From contig CABUYS010000078.1 in the NCBI GenBank assembly GCA_902495835.1, forward strand, positions 1-6,328: 6,328 nt of DNA. The letters run 5' to 3'. Source of the stretch: an uncultured Oscillospiraceae bacterium (GTDB taxonomy: Bacteria > Bacillota > Clostridia > Oscillospirales > Acutalibacteraceae). This document shows positions 6,149-6,328 of the stretch, piece by piece (the first letter of the stretch is position 1; each line of letters begins with the position of its first letter). The notes beneath the pieces were generated by a model, which searched no databases, was not told the DNA's origin, and saw nothing but the letters and a program-made list of their open reading frames with translations. A program made the position numbers and the translations under genes.

Positions 6149-6162
6149 ATAGCTTAAGCTAT
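6149..6162. repeat. 14-bp perfect palindrome ATAGCTTAAGCTAT
   Basis: This self-complementary sequence lies near the left end of copy 2. IS200/IS605 left ends carry subterminal palindromes recognised by TnpA, which is one possible role. Copy 1 keeps the TTAAGC core but not the palindrome, so the role is uncertain. A second hairpin, AAAAAAGA-(7)-TCTTTTTT, follows at 6165-6187. Confidence 0.45.
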
Positions 6163-6215
6163 GTAAAAAAGAGCAAAAATCTTTTTTGATGTAGAATGAA
6201 TTAGCGGTCTGAAAA

Positions 6216-6240
6216 CTCCTAAAGGGTACATCAAAAGGAG
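6216..6240 (+). other. Hairpin CTCCT/AGGAG in the left end of copy 2
   Basis: CTCCT (6216-6220) can pair with AGGAG (6236-6240) across a 15-base loop, hiding an AAGGAGG sequence that looks like a ribosome site but has no ATG, GTG or TTG at proper distance. It may be a left-end structural element or a relic of a lost tnpA start region. The corresponding place in copy 1 has AAAGGAAAAC and no such pairing. Confidence 0.3.
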
Positions 6241-6249
6241 GACATTCAA

Positions 6250-6328
6250 AAAGTTAAACCTCAAACATCATGTAATATTGTGGTAGAATGTTTAATATAA
6301 AAGATTAGAAATAGGAGCTATGTTTAGA
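6250..6328 (+). repeat. 79-bp exact direct repeat, copy 2
   Basis: This is identical base for base to 5852-5930 and is cut by the window end. It carries the second copy of the candidate promoter (CTCAAA at 6260-6265, TAGAAT at 6284-6289) and the ATG at 6320. Confidence 0.97.

Larger units (their letters stand above)
6113..6328 (+). mobile_element. IS200/IS605-type unit, copy 2 (left part; runs off the window)
   Basis: Similarity to the left end of copy 1 begins within about ten bases of copy 1's right end, giving a head-to-tail tandem. Shared landmarks are GAAAAC (5707-5712 / 6119-6124), TTAAGC (5741 / 6154), GATGTA (5773 / 6188) and ACATTCAAA (just left of the repeat), ending in the 79-bp identity. 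The last nine bases are ATG TTT AGA. In copy 1 this frame stops after one further codon; here it may continue into an intact or decayed tnpB beyond the window. Confidence 0.55.

Noticed and set aside
5852..6328. Repeats as a CRISPR array
   Set aside because: There are only two copies, 79 bases long and 398 apart, with diverged flanks and a structured right end. They fit insertion units, not repeat-spacer units.

Overview
The window looks like chromosomal DNA of a low-GC, probably anaerobic Firmicute of the Clostridia type. The DNA is AT-rich and AUA and GGA codons are frequent. The Shine-Dalgarno sites are strong AGGAGG-like sequences, and GTG and TTG are used as starts beside ATG. The division/cell-wall gene order and the NifU-like plus GGGtGRT gene pair also fit that group. 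No genus can be named from this sequence alone.

Positions 1-5158 are one co-directional gene block on the + strand. It begins inside mraY (lipid I synthesis), continues with an ftsW-type SEDS glycosyltransferase gene and murG (lipid II synthesis), then a NifU/IscU-like iron-sulfur scaffold gene whose start overlaps the murG stop, and ends with a GGGtGRT-family gene. MraY and MurG make the lipid-linked peptidoglycan precursor and FtsW polymerises it at the septum. The last two genes are a pair of a different kind that appears translationally coupled to murG. murD, often found between mraY and ftsW, is absent here.

The most striking point in the block is ftsW. Its frame is otherwise full length, but it carries an in-frame UGA at 1921-1923, exactly where SEDS proteins have their conserved (N/R)-S-x-Q-K segment before PEPQNDFIF. 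Reverse-complementing only the 14 bases 1918-1931 removes the stop and gives GLGLG-KTHQK-LLFIPEP, with the QK in register. The simplest reading is a 14-bp microinversion, either in the genome or as an assembly artefact.

Positions 5159-5479 are an AT-rich spacer with a plausible promoter (5405-5433). It is followed by a small orphan reading frame (5480-5653) and a clear intrinsic terminator (5674-5701).

From about 5704 to the end lie two head-to-tail copies of an IS200/IS605-like unit. The first is complete but carries no transposase. It has a tnpB-type promoter and start region, an aborted reading frame, and a right end that looks like a TnpB guide-RNA (omega RNA/reRNA) scaffold with a 10-bp terminal hairpin. 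The second copy begins directly after that right end, shares an exact 79-bp stretch with the first, and runs off the window just after the ATG of a possible tnpB gene.
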